Positions 39,293 to 51,693 of a stretch of DNA of 64,000 nucleotides are shown one piece after another. The first letter of the stretch is position 1. Every line of letters begins with the position of its first letter. The notes under the pieces are model-generated. The model was not told the origin of the DNA and searched no databases. It saw only the letters and a list, made by a program, of their open reading frames with translations. Origin of the DNA: Spinellus fusiger (lineage: Eukaryota > Mucoromycota > Mucoromycetes > Mucorales > Phycomycetaceae); the NCBI GenBank assembly GCA_025094145.1, contig JALLLS010000113.1:29044-93043 (forward strand), written 5' to 3'. Position numbers and translations under genes: made by a program.

Positions 39293-40509
39293 CATAATAT
39301 ATATTACCCCCAAAGAGTAAAATATAAATCGCAAAACTCAACATAAGTAACACCCATCTATCAGTAACAATCTCCATCAACTCATATAGTACACAGTACA
39401 CATTGGATAAACTAACTACGGATCCTGTCTAACCACCAACCATCAAGCAATCTCCTGTACCAGCACCTGTTAGACCCTTTGTGTCTGAGGCCACCACTGC
39501 CACTATCATTCCTAACTTCGAGAGTAGAAAATACAGACTACTTACCAAAATCACTCGTGAAAATACCTACGAGTATCAAATGACTGAGGTAGAAAACCTT
39601 GATACCTTCACCCAGCAGATGATGGCATTTCTGTCAGATATTCAGAGACAAATGGCAACAATTGGACTCCGCATCCAGGAATTGGAAGCATAAGTCAAGG
39701 TCAAAGATGACCTTATTACATCTCTCCAGGCTCAGATCAATGCCAAAAGTGCATAAAATGCACCCAAATCACCTCCCGCCCCTACTTCCACACCCATCCC
39801 CACAGTGAAACCCACAGCTGCCATAGAAAAGGCTACTGCCACTTATGCCAACATGGCTAAAAAGAATGCCTCTCTACCAAAGAAGACAGCAAAGGCTAGA
39901 GCAGTGCTTAGAGCACAAACAGTTCGGGCCTTACAAGAGCCTACTGGGCCCTCAGTATACGACTTTGTATACTTGCCCTGTCGCCGCTACCTCAAGTACG
40001 GCCAGATCCGCAAGATGTTGGGATCACTGAAGATCCAAAAGCCAAGGATCATAGACATCCACTTACCTGTAAGGGGCACAATTGCACTGCTTGTACATGG
40101 TAGCTTCAAGCAAGAACTCGAGGAAAAACTCAAGAAATCAAAGATCAAGCCACAGGCAAGCTTTGATCCAGTAGCTGTAACGGTGATTGCAGACCCTAAG
40201 CTCCAGCAGGAGTCAGATAGCACTATGACTGTAATGGCCCAAGAACTCTTTGAGCAATGAGTGTCCAACACCTGTCTTCGTGCCCCCACTCATTTAGGGT
40301 ACAGCATTGCTCGCCACTTTGGCTCAAGCATTGCCACACCCCGTCTATCCACCATTGCCTTTGAAAAGCTCCTGGCAGACCTCAAGGCCAAGGTCACAGT
40401 CGCCAGCCCTCCCTCCACCCTTGAAAAAGAAGTCCTCCAGGCATTTGGGTCTGACTCAGCCATGGAAGGAGTCAAGGGAGACAATCAACACACCCAACAA
40501 GACTTATAA
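39293..40509 (+). pseudogene. LINE ORF1-like relic
   Basis: It is homologous to the reverse complement of 1-1010: the same 5' leader (TATTACCCC..AAAGAG), then AFLSDIQRQMATIGLRIQELEA, a Thr/Pro linker, MAKKNASLPKK, and YLPCRRYLKYGQIRKMLGSLKIQ. In-frame stops at 39691-39693 (TAA where the other copy has CAA) and at 40258-40260 break it. The C-terminal part continues in frame to 40509 (CLRAPTHLGYSIARHFGSS). It is expressed, if at all, only as fragments. Confidence 0.7.
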
Positions 40510-40965
40510 ATAAACCAATATTTAGTCTATTGAAAGCTTGTGGGATTAGGCTCAAACTAATGTCTATGTCTGCATTGTCATTTTCTCTCATCTCTCATAT
40601 TTCTCTATTTTTTCTTCATTTCGAGGTTTTATATACTCTTATTTTTCTGTTTATTTTTTCCTTGAATTTTTTTCCACTTTTGTATTTGAAGTGTTTATAT
40701 GTATATCTTAATTGTTCAAAGGTTCTCATAGGGTGGCTAACATTCCCAATGTGTGAATAGCAACCAACACCCAAAAATAAAAAATATTTTGAAATGTACA
40801 TAATATATATCTCTCATTTAAGGTTTTATATTCTTTTATCCTTCTGTTTTCTTTTATCCTTGCATTTCTTTTTTCACTTTTGTATTTGAAGTGTTTGTAT
40901 GTTTATAATAAATTCATTTATTTGGTGCACTTGGTGTATAAATGGAATGCACCAATAATTTCCCG

Positions 40966-42014
40966 AAAGAGTGTACCTCACTATCAAACTGTATTATCAA
41001 TAAGATATGTTGTTTATGAATAAAACTGTTTATTGTAATAATATAGCTAATACTATAGTATTACTATAGCTACTGCATAAATGTATTCCCTCATAGCAAT
41101 AGAATATATACCCTAAAGGCCTTATGCTTTGTTCTTGGGAAATAAATAGCTATGCTCAAGAGTATACTCTAGACAGTATAGACAGTATAGAAGACTGCAT
41201 ATGACTAATTTGAGGGCCTATGCTTAATAACAATACAATAAGTATCTTATGGATTAAAATGAACTCAAGCTCAGAGAAAGACATTATTTACCTTTTTATC
41301 TCAAGAATAGCCTTTGTTGGTGTCTACAACTTCCCTCTATTGCTTTGCATTATTAATTATAGCACATTGCCTGGCTCATGTATGATCATCTTGACAAGTA
41401 ATTAGGTATCAAGTTGTATGAGCAGTGTGGGTAATAACAAAAAAGAAGAATATCAAAACAAATAATTCTTCTCTCTCTATTCTAGTGACATATTTACTAG
41501 CCTTCACTCATAAAATTCACAAGTCAAACAATTCACACTCTTTTTGCCTTAAGCCTAAAGCCCAGTATTAGAAACAATACTTTGTAATCATTAAGCACCA
41601 CTGTTAATACCAGTTACAATAACATAGTTACTGAAGTGATTATGAATACTGAGTCAATAAATGAATTTGATTATATTTTCTGGACAATGATTACTAGAGT
41701 CAATTCAGTGTGTATCCTATAATAAATCTTTCTCAAGAAGTATCATACTGAAAATACTGTAGGCTTATGGATAACACATTGTGTTAAACAATAAATACAT
41801 TGACCAAGTTGCAGTATCAACTTCACTTCTTTTTATATCAAACTTTATAGTGTTTAATTGCAAAGTCAATAGTCATTGCTAAAACAGACAGATATAGTTT
41901 GAAATATCTTATTTACATCAAAAAGGCCCTTTTAAACACATTGGCCAGTCAGAGAAATGTTGTGATTTTATTGTCTGTGTATTTATTTTTATTTCCCAAA
42001 AATCCTTAGGTGTG
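40966..42014 (-). mobile_element. Non-autonomous Plavaka-family derivative
   Basis: Its right end reads CCCAAAAATCCTTAGGTGTG before TA (42015-42016 region), the complement of the family terminus. The interior (41000-41420, 41560-41960) matches the noncoding ends of 56792-60932. The left end is diverged (CCCGAAAGAGTGTAC). There is no coding capacity. Confidence 0.6.
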
Positions 42015-42170
42015 TACACATGAAACGATAAACTTTATAATATTTTTATCGGGCTATATCTTTTTTCTCTTTAATATTTCTATAAACAATCTATAGGAGA
42101 AAATAGAGAATACAAGCATATGGTGAATTGCTCTTAGAGGTACTTTTATTATTCTTATAACAACTATTTA

Positions 42171-44817
42171 CTACTTGTTTTCTGGTGCCTTAACTTTTTT
42201 TTCTTGTTCAAGAACAGACATCACGCTGATTTCCATGAGTTCATTCAATCGACTGACCATAGAACGTGGGTCTTCCAAAACACCTGCTGCACAGAGAGCA
42301 TTGTCATAGACCTTATGATTGTGATAAGAGTATAAATTTCATGTGATCTTTTTGACTGTATGTGTACTCTTACCTGACGAGTGATCATCTTGGCAAATTC
42401 GGGTTTGGCATCACGCATATGGAAAATTCCACGCATGATTGTATGATCAGGATTAATCTCCAGACGTGTAGGGGTAGATGGAATGTCGTCTAATTTAGCA
42501 GAGCCCTCCATCATACGGATCATTCGTTGCATGGCAGGACTCTCATGCTCAAGTACTGAGAAAAGATGAGTCCCTCATTCTTCACACTAATCTACTGATC
42601 TCTTCATCTACCGTGAGATCTCTCACTTACCAACGGCAGGGAACTTCTCCAGTCTGTGGGATACATCCACTTTTTTAACAACACTAGGGCCCAAAGAAAT
42701 TTCAACCCATTCAGCTAGTGTCTTTGCCTCTGTTTCTGACAGAGCAGTACCATCCGATACATCTGTAGAACTAGCACGCTGCAAGAGTGGATCAGAAGCA
42801 GCTTCTGGAGAATCCGCAGACACTAAATTAAGCTTCTGGAATTTGCTCAAATGATTCACCACAAATTCATCAACAGTATCATACATGTAGAGCAACTCCA
42901 CCCCATTCTTCTTGAACATTTCACTGTAAGGACTGTCTTCAGCATACTTTCGCTTGGTCGTCAACAAGTAGTAAATGCTCTTTTGTCCCTCCTTCATACG
43001 ATCGGTATAGTCTTTCAAACTTGTCATAGTGCCCGCATCTTGAGTAGAAGATTCAAATCTCAACAGCTTAGCAATGTTTTCCTTGTGCATGGCATCAGTA
43101 CAAACACCCTCCTTAATGAACTGTCCAAAGTCCAAGAAGAAATCGGTGTATTTCTTTTCATCTTTCTTGGCTTCATTCTCGAGCCACTTCAATACACGAG
43201 TTGTCATTACTTTGCGAAGACGATTTAAGATATTGTCTTGCAGTAATTCACGAGAGACATTCAAAGGAATATCTTCTGAGTCCACCACACCCTTGACAAA
43301 GCGCATCCATTCAGGCAAAATACCCTTTGATTTAGGCTGGATAAGGACTTTGCGCGAATACAAAGAGACACCGGGTCCCATACGCTCATTACCCATAGAT
43401 TCCATGTGGCGTTCAGGGACATATAAAACGGAAGCAATAGAGATGGGAGCATCTGTCTTGAAGTGTAGACTGTACTGGGGACTGTCCCAGGCAGAAGCAA
43501 TAAAACGGTAAAAGTTTTGGTGCTGTTCTTGAGTGATGGATTTTGTATCCTTTGTCCATAAGGGTTCTACAGTGTTGACAGTGGAATCTCCCAAGTGAAT
43601 AGGAAACCCGACAAAGCTATAGTAAAAGGATGAGTATCTCCATATTCTCTCTATGCACTTTACTTTGAATATTTCTTGATAATGGATTCAACCTCAATAT
43701 GAGAAGCGAAAGATTTGCAGTCATCACGGAGATGGATCACAATTTTAGTGCCGACAGCTACATTGGCAGCTTCAGCAACAGTGTAGGATCCTTGACCATC
43801 TGTAGACCAGCAGTAACCCTTGGATCCAGGTTTAGCAGATCTAGTGTAGACCTTAATTCTATCTCCCACCATAAACTAATGCCCCTTACTCCATTAGTAT
43901 TTGAAAAAGACATATATCCAAAGAACAACAAAGTACCTACAGTGGAGTAGAAGCCAACACCAAACTGACCAATGATGTTTTCACGAGAACCACCGCCTTC
44001 TTTCTCAAGCTTTTCTAGAAAGTTCTTTGATCCAGAACGAGCAATTGTACCGAGATTGTCATTGAGTTCTTCCAAAGTCATACCAATACCAGTATCCTAA
44101 GCGTACAATTCCAATTCCTATTGAGTTTCCTTATACCATTTCCATTCAGTCAATTTATTTTATATACCTGAATAGTAATTATTTTCTTGGTTGTGTCTAA
44201 TGCAATGCGGATTTCAAGAGGATGTTCAGTTTCCACTGTCTCGGTTGACTGAAGGTGTTTCAACTTCTCAAGTGCGTCTGCAGCATTGGAAATAAGCTCA
44301 CTGTAAAAAAATATAAGAATCAGCTAGAGATCAGAGTCCTGGTGGTATTTGTTTCTATTTTAATTGTCTTGAGTATCCTACCGAATAAAAATCTATAATT
44401 CATGAGCTCCGTTGTTGTTGTTGTTTTTTGTTATTGACTTGAGTTTTTTTTCTTACCTCCTTTTCAGAATAGAGTGAATTGGCTACAATACGCAGCATAC
44501 TTTTTGTCTCTGTTTTGAATTCGTAAGTCTCTTCACTACCAGTAATCACTTCAGTCTCCTGGTTCTCGGGTGTGGTGGTGGAGTAGTTGGCTATAGACTG
44601 CCAAAAAAGACGCTGTCCAGCTGTACCACAAACACCCTTGTTGCTGTTGTTGTGGACAAGAGAAGAGAACTATAGGAGAATACACACGTTTGTTAAACAT
44701 AGAGAAATAGTATAATAGAATTACCTTGGCCTGACGAAGGTTCGATAGTCTATACTGTGTTTCTCTGCGTGCTGCGCCTACAAAAGAGGCAGACGAGCGA
44801 GTGACGTGCCTGAACAT
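42171..44817 (-). CDS. TRAP1: Mitochondrial HSP90 chaperone TRAP1
   Basis: Nine exons (44817-44725, 44669-44457, 44392-44382, 44300-44168, 44096-43941, 43875-43664, 43616-42631, 42555-42374, 42311-42171) join in phase to 708 aa, close to human TRAP1 (704). The first about 60 residues are Arg/Ser/Ala-rich with few acids, as in a mitochondrial presequence. ATPase motifs are [28 protein letters not shown] and GQFGVGFYS. The middle domain has [16 protein letters not shown] sequence ([21 protein letters not shown]) with the conserved Arg of the catalytic loop in the following segment. There is no MEEVD tail, as expected for TRAP1. It folds inner-matrix proteins and modulates respiration. Exon 3 is an 11-nt microexon. 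Confidence 0.95.
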
Positions 44818-45006
44818 TGAAACAAAAAAATGAAAAGAAACAAAAGACTTCTACACCAGCAACACCTTTTTTCTTGTAAATAGTTTTTTTTAAAAAAAAA
44901 ATAGTATTAAAAAAAAATAGTATTAAAAAAAAATATATAGAAAGTGATCGGCGATAGATAAGTCCTATCTCAACTCACTTCAAGCAGGAAAACTACAGAT
45001 ACACAC

Positions 45007-46090
45007 CAGGAGATTTTTGGGATATATAAGGAAATATCTTGAGAATAAAATTGCAATATTCTTATGATTGGTTAATGTGTTTAAAAAGGCCTTTTCGCTG
45101 TCTAAATGGTCAATTTCAAACTCTACTTACCTGTTTAAGCAGTGACGATTGACTTTGCAATCTATAAGTATAGAATTAGCTGTAAAGACAAGAAATACAC
45201 ACCAGGAGATTTTTCTGGCTTTTAGGCGGGGATATATCCTTCCTTTTACGTCTAAAATTTTCTTGCCTTTTATGGAACTGTATTTAAAATCAAAAGGTTT
45301 GCGTATCCAAATTATTATTTTCTTTTTGTGGAATATCTCGATATCAAATTGTATTATCAATAGAATATATTGTTTATGAATAAAATTATTGATGGATAAT
45401 GTTGTAATAATATAGCTAATAATATACTAATACTATAGCTACTGCTGTTCTAGGCGTATTCCTTCATAGAAATAGAATCCACAACCTAAAGGCCTTGTGC
45501 TTTATTCTTGGGAAATAGAAAACCATGCTCAGGAGTATACCCTAGACAGCCTAGACACCTTAGACAGTATGGAAGGAAGAAGACCACCTGAGACTGACTT
45601 GAGAAGAGACTTGACCTATCTAATAACAAAAGAGTGTATTAGTGATAGTTCAATCAAAAGAGATAGTATGCTTACCTTTTAGTTAATACTTGTCTTGGGA
45701 ATAATAAGCCATGTTTTATCTATTAAAAGAAGAGTCAGTACTATGTCTTGTACATTGCAATGAGCTCAAGCCCAGATGATGACACTGCTTACCTTTTTAT
45801 CTCAAAAATAGCCTTTGGTAGTGTCTATCACCTCCTATTGTTTCTCTTTGTTAATAATAGTACATTACCTTGCTTAATTATGCTCATCTTGACGAGTACT
45901 TGATTGTTATACTGTGGGCTTAAGGATAGCACATGTTAAACAATAAATGCAGTGATTGAGTTGCAATATCAGGTTTGCTTCTTTCTTTTATCCAACTTTT
46001 AGTGTTTAATTGCACAGTCCACAGTCAATGCTAAGACAGACAGACAGTGAAAAGGGTCTTTTCAAACACATTAGCCAACCAAAGAAAACA
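45007..46090. mobile_element. Two joined Plavaka-family derivatives
   Basis: The first begins ACACACCAGGAGATTTTTGGGATATATAA at about 45007. Its sequence is interrupted at about 45192, where a second copy begins in the other polarity (CACACCAGGAGATTTTTCTGG), related to the right end of 56792-60932. The second copy runs to about 46090 (CATTAGCCAACCAAAG) without a clear terminus. Neither codes for protein. Confidence 0.6.
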
Positions 46091-46950
46091 AGTCGAGAAC
46101 AATAAACAGTCAGCTACTCAATTCCCTAAAGATTATCTTGTTTATACTAGTTTGCTATTAATTTGACTATTAATTTGTCTAATTTATTGTTCTCAAGCAA
46201 TAGCTATGGTTTTCATAGAATATCCAAGCAGACTGGGAAGGGTAACTGTCCTGTCCTATAGTGTGTATAATCTTGGTCCTGTATTTCAAGGCCATAGAAT
46301 TCCAGAAAGTGATTTTATTGTAAAAAGGGTTTCTCTCTTCCCTTGAAACATACATAGGACAAGAGAATGAGATCCATCTCTGAATTTACAGAGGTGTTAT
46401 TATCGTATAGCTTTGATCCTTATAGCTTGAAAATATATAAAAGTAGCCTCAAGATCTATACTATGTAACTTTGTAAAATATATCCTTTATTCTGTAATAA
46501 AGGGCACTGTGATTATCAACAGGACCACTAGAGAGATGAATCTGTAGTAGTTTGGTTTCTAGTGGAGACAAAGAAATAGAGTATTAGTACAAAGGCTAGT
46601 CTAGGGAAATCAAAGAGGGTACATGAACAAGAACACAACACACGATTTGAGCACAATGAGTAACTAGGCAACTGTTCTTTAAGCAATTCTTTTCTTTTTA
46701 GATGTTGTTGTATACATTACTTTGGTGGTTCTGATCAAGCAAATGAATTGTGAAATTTCGTTTTGTTTTCTGCTTGAATATTAATACCTGCTAATTACAC
46801 TGACTGCTGTTATTCATAACTTCTATCCTCTTTAACTTGTTTGCCTTTGTCTGGCATATAAACCATCAGTTGTGATCTGGTGAGTGTTTGTGTATGTTTA
46901 TTATGTCTGACATGTTAGTCAGTTTCTATTGTATATTCTTTTATTTTAAT
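46091..46950. other. Spacer, nothing supported
   Basis: AT-rich sequence without a recognisable gene. Weak remnants upstream of the Fanzor fragment may extend into it, but I cannot align them. Confidence 0.4.
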
Positions 46951-47049
46951 AAACCCAGTGCATCCGCTACAAAGGCAAGAAGAAGCTGGCAGTACAAGGG
47001 TAATACGATACACCTAGAGTACATTAATACATCTCGAACTAATTACTTT

Positions 47050-47537
47050 TACTATTATTTTATTATTGAAAAGGGGTATTCGCACCTAAGAATATTGGAG
47101 TATGATCCTACCAAGCTGCCAGTCATTGCCTATGGCACAGGAATAAAGGTAAAAGAGGCAGGCAAGTTTAAAGGCCATCGTGTTGGTTTGACGAGAGTTT
47201 TATATCAATCATTGAAAAAGAGACAAAAAGATGGAGATCTTCTTCTAGTTGATGTCGATGAGTTCCGAACATCGAGAGTAAACATGATTGACCTCTCACC
47301 CAATACAAAAAGCTCTTTTAACAGTTACTCTGTTTTATTTTTGTTCTTAAGATCTGCCACACTTATAACACAAATATCCTCACTGAGATATTAGTGAGTT
47401 TCAACAATATCCGCGCTTGCCAAAGTTGCGGAATTGTTTGGAACAGAGATGTGAATGCATCAAAGAATATCTATACAATTGCAGAAGAGGGATTAAAGGG
47501 TCACTACAGACCAGTTCCTTTCTGTATAGAAGAATAG
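47050..47537 (+). pseudogene. Fanzor (eukaryotic TnpB-like RNA-guided nuclease) relic, C-terminal part
   Basis: Two blocks separated by a probable intron (47278-47351, GTAAAC...TTAAG). The first reads LPVIAYGTGIKVKEAGKFKGHRVG..LLLVDVDEFRTSR, the RuvC-II region with its Glu. The second reads ICHTYNT...RACQSCGIVWNRDVNASKNI, the zinc-binding segment plus the RuvC-III Asp, and ends with KGHYRPVPF and TAG. These motifs and their order are specific to Fanzor/TnpB proteins. The RuvC-I part and the N-terminal RNA-binding half are not visible upstream, and only one full CxxC remains, so it is probably a dead, 5'-truncated copy. The family makes RNA-guided double-strand breaks. Confidence 0.8.
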
Positions 47538-47867
47538 ATATTCTTTGATGCATTCATATCATATCATATCGCCACATCGAAAGTGGTTTCCTTCGGGATT
47601 CAGATATTTACAGGTAGATCATAATAATAATATTTATTTAAAAACCAACATGAATACATCTCACTTTATTTTCACACCTTTTCAAATCGATGTCATTTTT
47701 AAACAATTGTAGTTCGACTATTTCCTTTTATATCCTAAAGATCTCCTGGTGTGTAAGAATTCCTCTCTCCTACTGCGTGTCCCTGTGTGACCTCTTTATT
47801 TATTATTTCAAAGCCACAGTCAACCTCTTTCTCTTGCTTATCTCTTTCAGCACAACACCTGCCTACC

Positions 47868-48155
47868 ATGTCAATTTCTGCCGGGAAGATCGTTAAACAG
47901 ATTCTTGCCACACGAGGTCCACTGACAACAAGAGAACTCTATGAATGTGTACCAATGTACCAAAATCATTTGATTAGCAAAACATACTTGAAGAGCAAAG
48001 TTCTTGCCACACTCAAAGACACAGGTGTGCTAAAAAAGCAAGCCATTCTGCCTCCAGGACAAAATAAGAAGATCTGGCAATGGACTTTTATGAATGAGAA
48101 AGAATTAGAGAAAAGTAAACTTATTGACATTGATAAGGTTTTGCTCGCTCAATAA
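47868..48155 (+). CDS. 95-aa winged-helix-like protein, function unknown
   Basis: The ATG at 47868 follows a pyrimidine-rich stretch ending TTTCAG|CAC at 47850, which looks like the acceptor of a 5'-UTR intron. The frame is intact and codon use is gene-like. The pattern GKIVKQILATRGPLTTRELYE, SKTYLKSKVLATLKDTG and NKKIWQWTF resembles a small winged-helix fold (helix, helix, recognition helix, beta wing). Similar short basic proteins exist in fungi, some linked to mitochondrial ribosomes, but I cannot assign one. The conserved look between decayed elements suggests a real gene. Confidence 0.6.
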   Translation: MSISAGKIVKQILATRGPLTTRELYECVPMYQNHLISKTYLKSKVLATLKDTGVLKKQAILPPGQNKKIWQWTFMNEKELEKSKLIDIDKVLLAQ

Positions 48156-48264
48156 AGAAAGATAGAAAATGATTTCTGTAATGAATCTGTGTCCATACAA
48201 TTCATAGTAAAGTGAGCCGTGAAATGTAATATGTTTTATTTATTTTCAAATTCCAAGCTATTTC

Positions 48265-49330
48265 TATATGAGAGAATAGTATACACTATTTCTTATTTTT
48301 CATAATACTTATTTTCTTATAATGTCTGACTCATCTAACACTGCAAACATCTTCAACAGAACCCTCGAGATGTATAGAAAAGATACTAGCACTGAGATTC
48401 GCTTAGCTATCCTTCATCAGATGCTGAATCTGAAATCTACTCAGGTCGAGGCATCTCGTATGTTCAACGTGCCTACTACCACTATAGGGTACATTTTAAG
48501 GCAATTCAAGGAGACAGACTCAGTGATTCCTTCACCCAAGAGTGGTAGAGAGAAAACTTTAGACGACAGGGCTTTCTGGTGGTTAAAGAGAACTGTTTTG
48601 AGCAATTCCCAACAAAACATAGTAGCCATAATAGCGGACATGGCCATTAAGGTACCAGAGAATAACTTGATGAGATGAGCTTTCATTCATTCAGTCCGGT
48701 AGTCAAGTCTCTTTTGACATATAAATATAAAAGAATATAGAGTCTTGATTTTAGTAGGCCCAAGAACATACCAACTAGACTCATGAACAATAGCAGAAGA
48801 TAGTCTGGTTCGATGAGTCCACAGTAGAGCTGATGAGCTATGACAGGGAGATCAAAGTTATCAGGCAGTGTGGTATGGCCTTTGATCCCAAGAATGTCCT
48901 AGAAACAAGGAAGTTTGGAGATGGATTATAGTGGTAGGCAGAATAAACTCCAACAAGTATATCAATGTCTTGGGAGAAGTCTACTTTCATGAACTCAAAC
49001 ACCACTCTCCTAAACCCTGGAGTCAGATTCTGCCTACAGGAGGATAATGCTAGACCCTATACGAGTAAGATAACTTAATAATGCAAGGCAGCAAAGGGTA
49101 TAGCAATGGCTCTTTACTGGTCCACACAAAGTCCCAATCTCAATCCAATTGAGTATCTGTGGATCCACCCCAAAAATACTATTAGGAAGAATAGAATGCT
49201 ATATACCACCAAGGAAAGGTTGGAGGCTGTTCTAATGCTAGAATGGGGTAAAGTATCTAAAGAAGTAACAGACCATCTCACTGCCAGTATAGGGCGGAGA
49301 TGTCAGGCTTTCATTGATGCCAAAGACTAA
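48265..49330 (+). mobile_element. Degenerate Tc1/mariner-like element (second subfamily, fuller copy)
   Basis: It has the same transposase N-terminus as 5031-5387 (Met 48322, LKSTQVEASRMFNVPTTTIG). Downstream, broken frames keep IVWFDESTVELMSYDREIK, QDNAR-like sequence and SPNLNPIEYLWIHPKN with the catalytic Glu, ending RRCQAFIDAKD. A TAG at 48791-48793 sits where Trp is expected before IVWFDES, and several frameshifts follow. Not functional. Confidence 0.82.
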
Positions 49331-49490
49331 TGGCGGTTATTAGATAGAATTGTAATAAAAACCGCTATTATTTATTATCAATACTAACATCTTTATGTAT
49401 TGAGAGTTTTAAGTTTCTATCTAATGAATTCATGAGGTTATAACACTTTAAGATAAACTACAAAACTAAAAAAGGAAATATGTATTTGAA

Positions 49491-51693
49491 ATGATCCTAA
49501 AACTTTTCACTGTTCACTTTACAATTCATGCATCTATATATTGTCTACATGTTGATAGTCTAGAACACCATAACATTGACACTTTCTCTTCGCAGTCTTC
49601 GAGACCTCCATCACAATCTTCTAAAAGACAGTCTCTTTTAAGTCTTTCTGTATCCCAGAGTCCCTCCTCTGCCTTAAGACAATATCCATCTCAGTCTCCC
49701 TCACGCGACTATGTCTCTTCTCAGGCCAATATCCAAAACCACTCAACTTTACAGGAAGACCTTATTTCCCAAAAAAAAATTGACCCTTCAACTAAACACC
49801 CTAGTGAAATCTATAGTGAACTGTATTATAATGAGTCCTCAGTAGAGTATATCCTAAGAGAGCCTTCTCTTTTTAACAAGTATGGAGACATCCTACTCTT
49901 GGCTTCAGCCACACCTACTGAAACATCTGGTAATGAGTCCAGCTAGTACGATACCACATCCCAAACCAAAACAAGACGAACTCTGGCTAGTGTCTATTAA
50001 AAAGGCATAAAGAACCAACTAAGAGAACCTTGCCTGGAGGCAATTGAAGACCATTCACCTTACAATGCCATTTACTATGCTGAGAAGATTGCCGATATGT
50101 CAGGTAAAAAAGATACTCTACTCAATACAAAAAGGAGTGAGAGTGAGAAAGAGTCTGTATAGTAAACAAGAAATGTTCTCTTATATATATGTGCACTGTA
50201 GACAGAACCAACAACGACTATCTCGACTTGATTAGACTCTACATGCAAACAGGCCAACACGAAAGAGCCTTGTATTTACTGAACAGAGACAATCTTGTGA
50301 AGGGTGAAGTACGTGGCCAGTACTTTGAGGCTGTGTGTGCGGTAAGCAACTACAGAAAACACTGTATAAAGACATGCATATTTATTTATGTATTTCTTAT
50401 AGAATACACTGAGACTCTGCAAGGACGCATTCGACTACATTGGCACCCATACGCTATTCAATAGAACAAACAAGTATCTTTTCTTATTAATAAATAGCTA
50501 ATTACTAAAGTAACTAACTAACTATAATTGCTTGTTTGTTTGTATGGGGAAATAGAGTGGATTCTTTCAGGCACTACCATGGTACATTAGAAAACACACT
50601 ATAGATAGTAATCCTCTGTTCACCTCTGTTCTTGTACTAATACATATGTGTTGATTCATTATTAGACTGAGTCTTCGATCAATTTGGAAAGAGGAAGGGC
50701 CTATTTGAAGTTGGATTAACTAGAATTAGCCTCGGCTCAATTCGTGAATGCACTGATGATAGATACACGGTGTTGTGAGGTAAAGTACTTTGTATATATT
50801 TATCAAGTACTATGGAGTAACGAAGATATGTCTAGACATCGAATTTCTTGATCGATAACAAACTACTATCAGAAGAAATAGGTAAGAGTCATTACACTTC
50901 AATGTGTTTTTTCTTTAGAATGAGAAAAAGAAAGGATAATAACCCATGGCTATTAGAATGGGCCTTTGTGGCGGGTCTTAACTATGAGGAACATTATGGA
51001 TCTAATGATGAAGTGATTCAATCTTTGTATCTGATGAAAATCAGACAGATAAATGATCTTATTTCGCATTCTGTTGACTCATAGAACTCTGCAGTATACC
51101 CATCCTAGAAATATAGATACAGCCAACAATATATTGTTCAAAATATAGAAACAAAAGGTGTGTTTGGTAATGTAAGAAGTATATTTCGCAAAGCTTTTGA
51201 TGTCTAATGAATAGCTAGCTTTTATACCTTTTCTACTTATCATAATAGTCTATCTAAAAATACTAAAGCAATTTCTTCTGAAACATTTGTCAAGTCTTTC
51301 CATCACCTCAGCATGTTGAGTAAAGAGGCTTCCTAATTTTCAATATATATTTTTTTTTAAAAAAACCACCTTGGATTAAAAGACTGCACAGACATACTGT
51401 TGAGTAAAGCAAAGGTTTACTTTAGCAACAGTAACTACCATGAAGCCCTGAAGGTATGTTTGAGGTAAGAACATTCACCACATATTGTCATTGGAGAACA
51501 GACCACCCAAGCCTAGGATTCTATTCTATAGAGTATGACAGAAGGACCCATACTATGTTTGGATTATCCCAATCCTAGCACTGTGCTATTATGAGCTGAA
51601 GATGAAGATTGAGCTTTATCATCTTATTATGAATGTTATGGATCCACTATCTGATAATTTCCGAACATGGTATGCAGCGGCCCTCTATCATAT
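49491..51693 (+). pseudogene. CDC16: Decayed CDC16/APC6 (anaphase-promoting complex TPR subunit) copy
   Basis: Separated coding blocks follow the order of CDC16/Cut9. They are a Ser-rich N-terminus, YNAIYYAEKIADMSG, TNNDYLDLIRLYMQTGQHERALYLLNRDNL plus YFEAVCA, SSINLERGRAYLKLD then LELASAQFVNALMID, WAFVAGLNYEEHYGS, LLSKAKVYFSNSNYHEALKVCLR, and DNFRTWYAAALYHIV. Introns are recognisable at about 50104-50200 and 50341-50402. A TAA interrupts the TPR between KLD and LELA, one LTR-like repeat sits inside (about 51129-51315), and homology stops at a second (51694), leaving the C-terminal TPR superhelix missing. CDC16 is essential, so an intact copy should exist elsewhere. Confidence 0.72.
51129..51315 (+). 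repeat. LTR-like repeat, family A copy
   Basis: It starts TGTTCAAAATATAG and shares AACAAAAGGTGTGTTTGGTAAT with the 17071 and 24954 copies. It ends near CATCACCTCAGCA. It splits the CDC16-like remnant. The ends are approximate. Confidence 0.45.
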
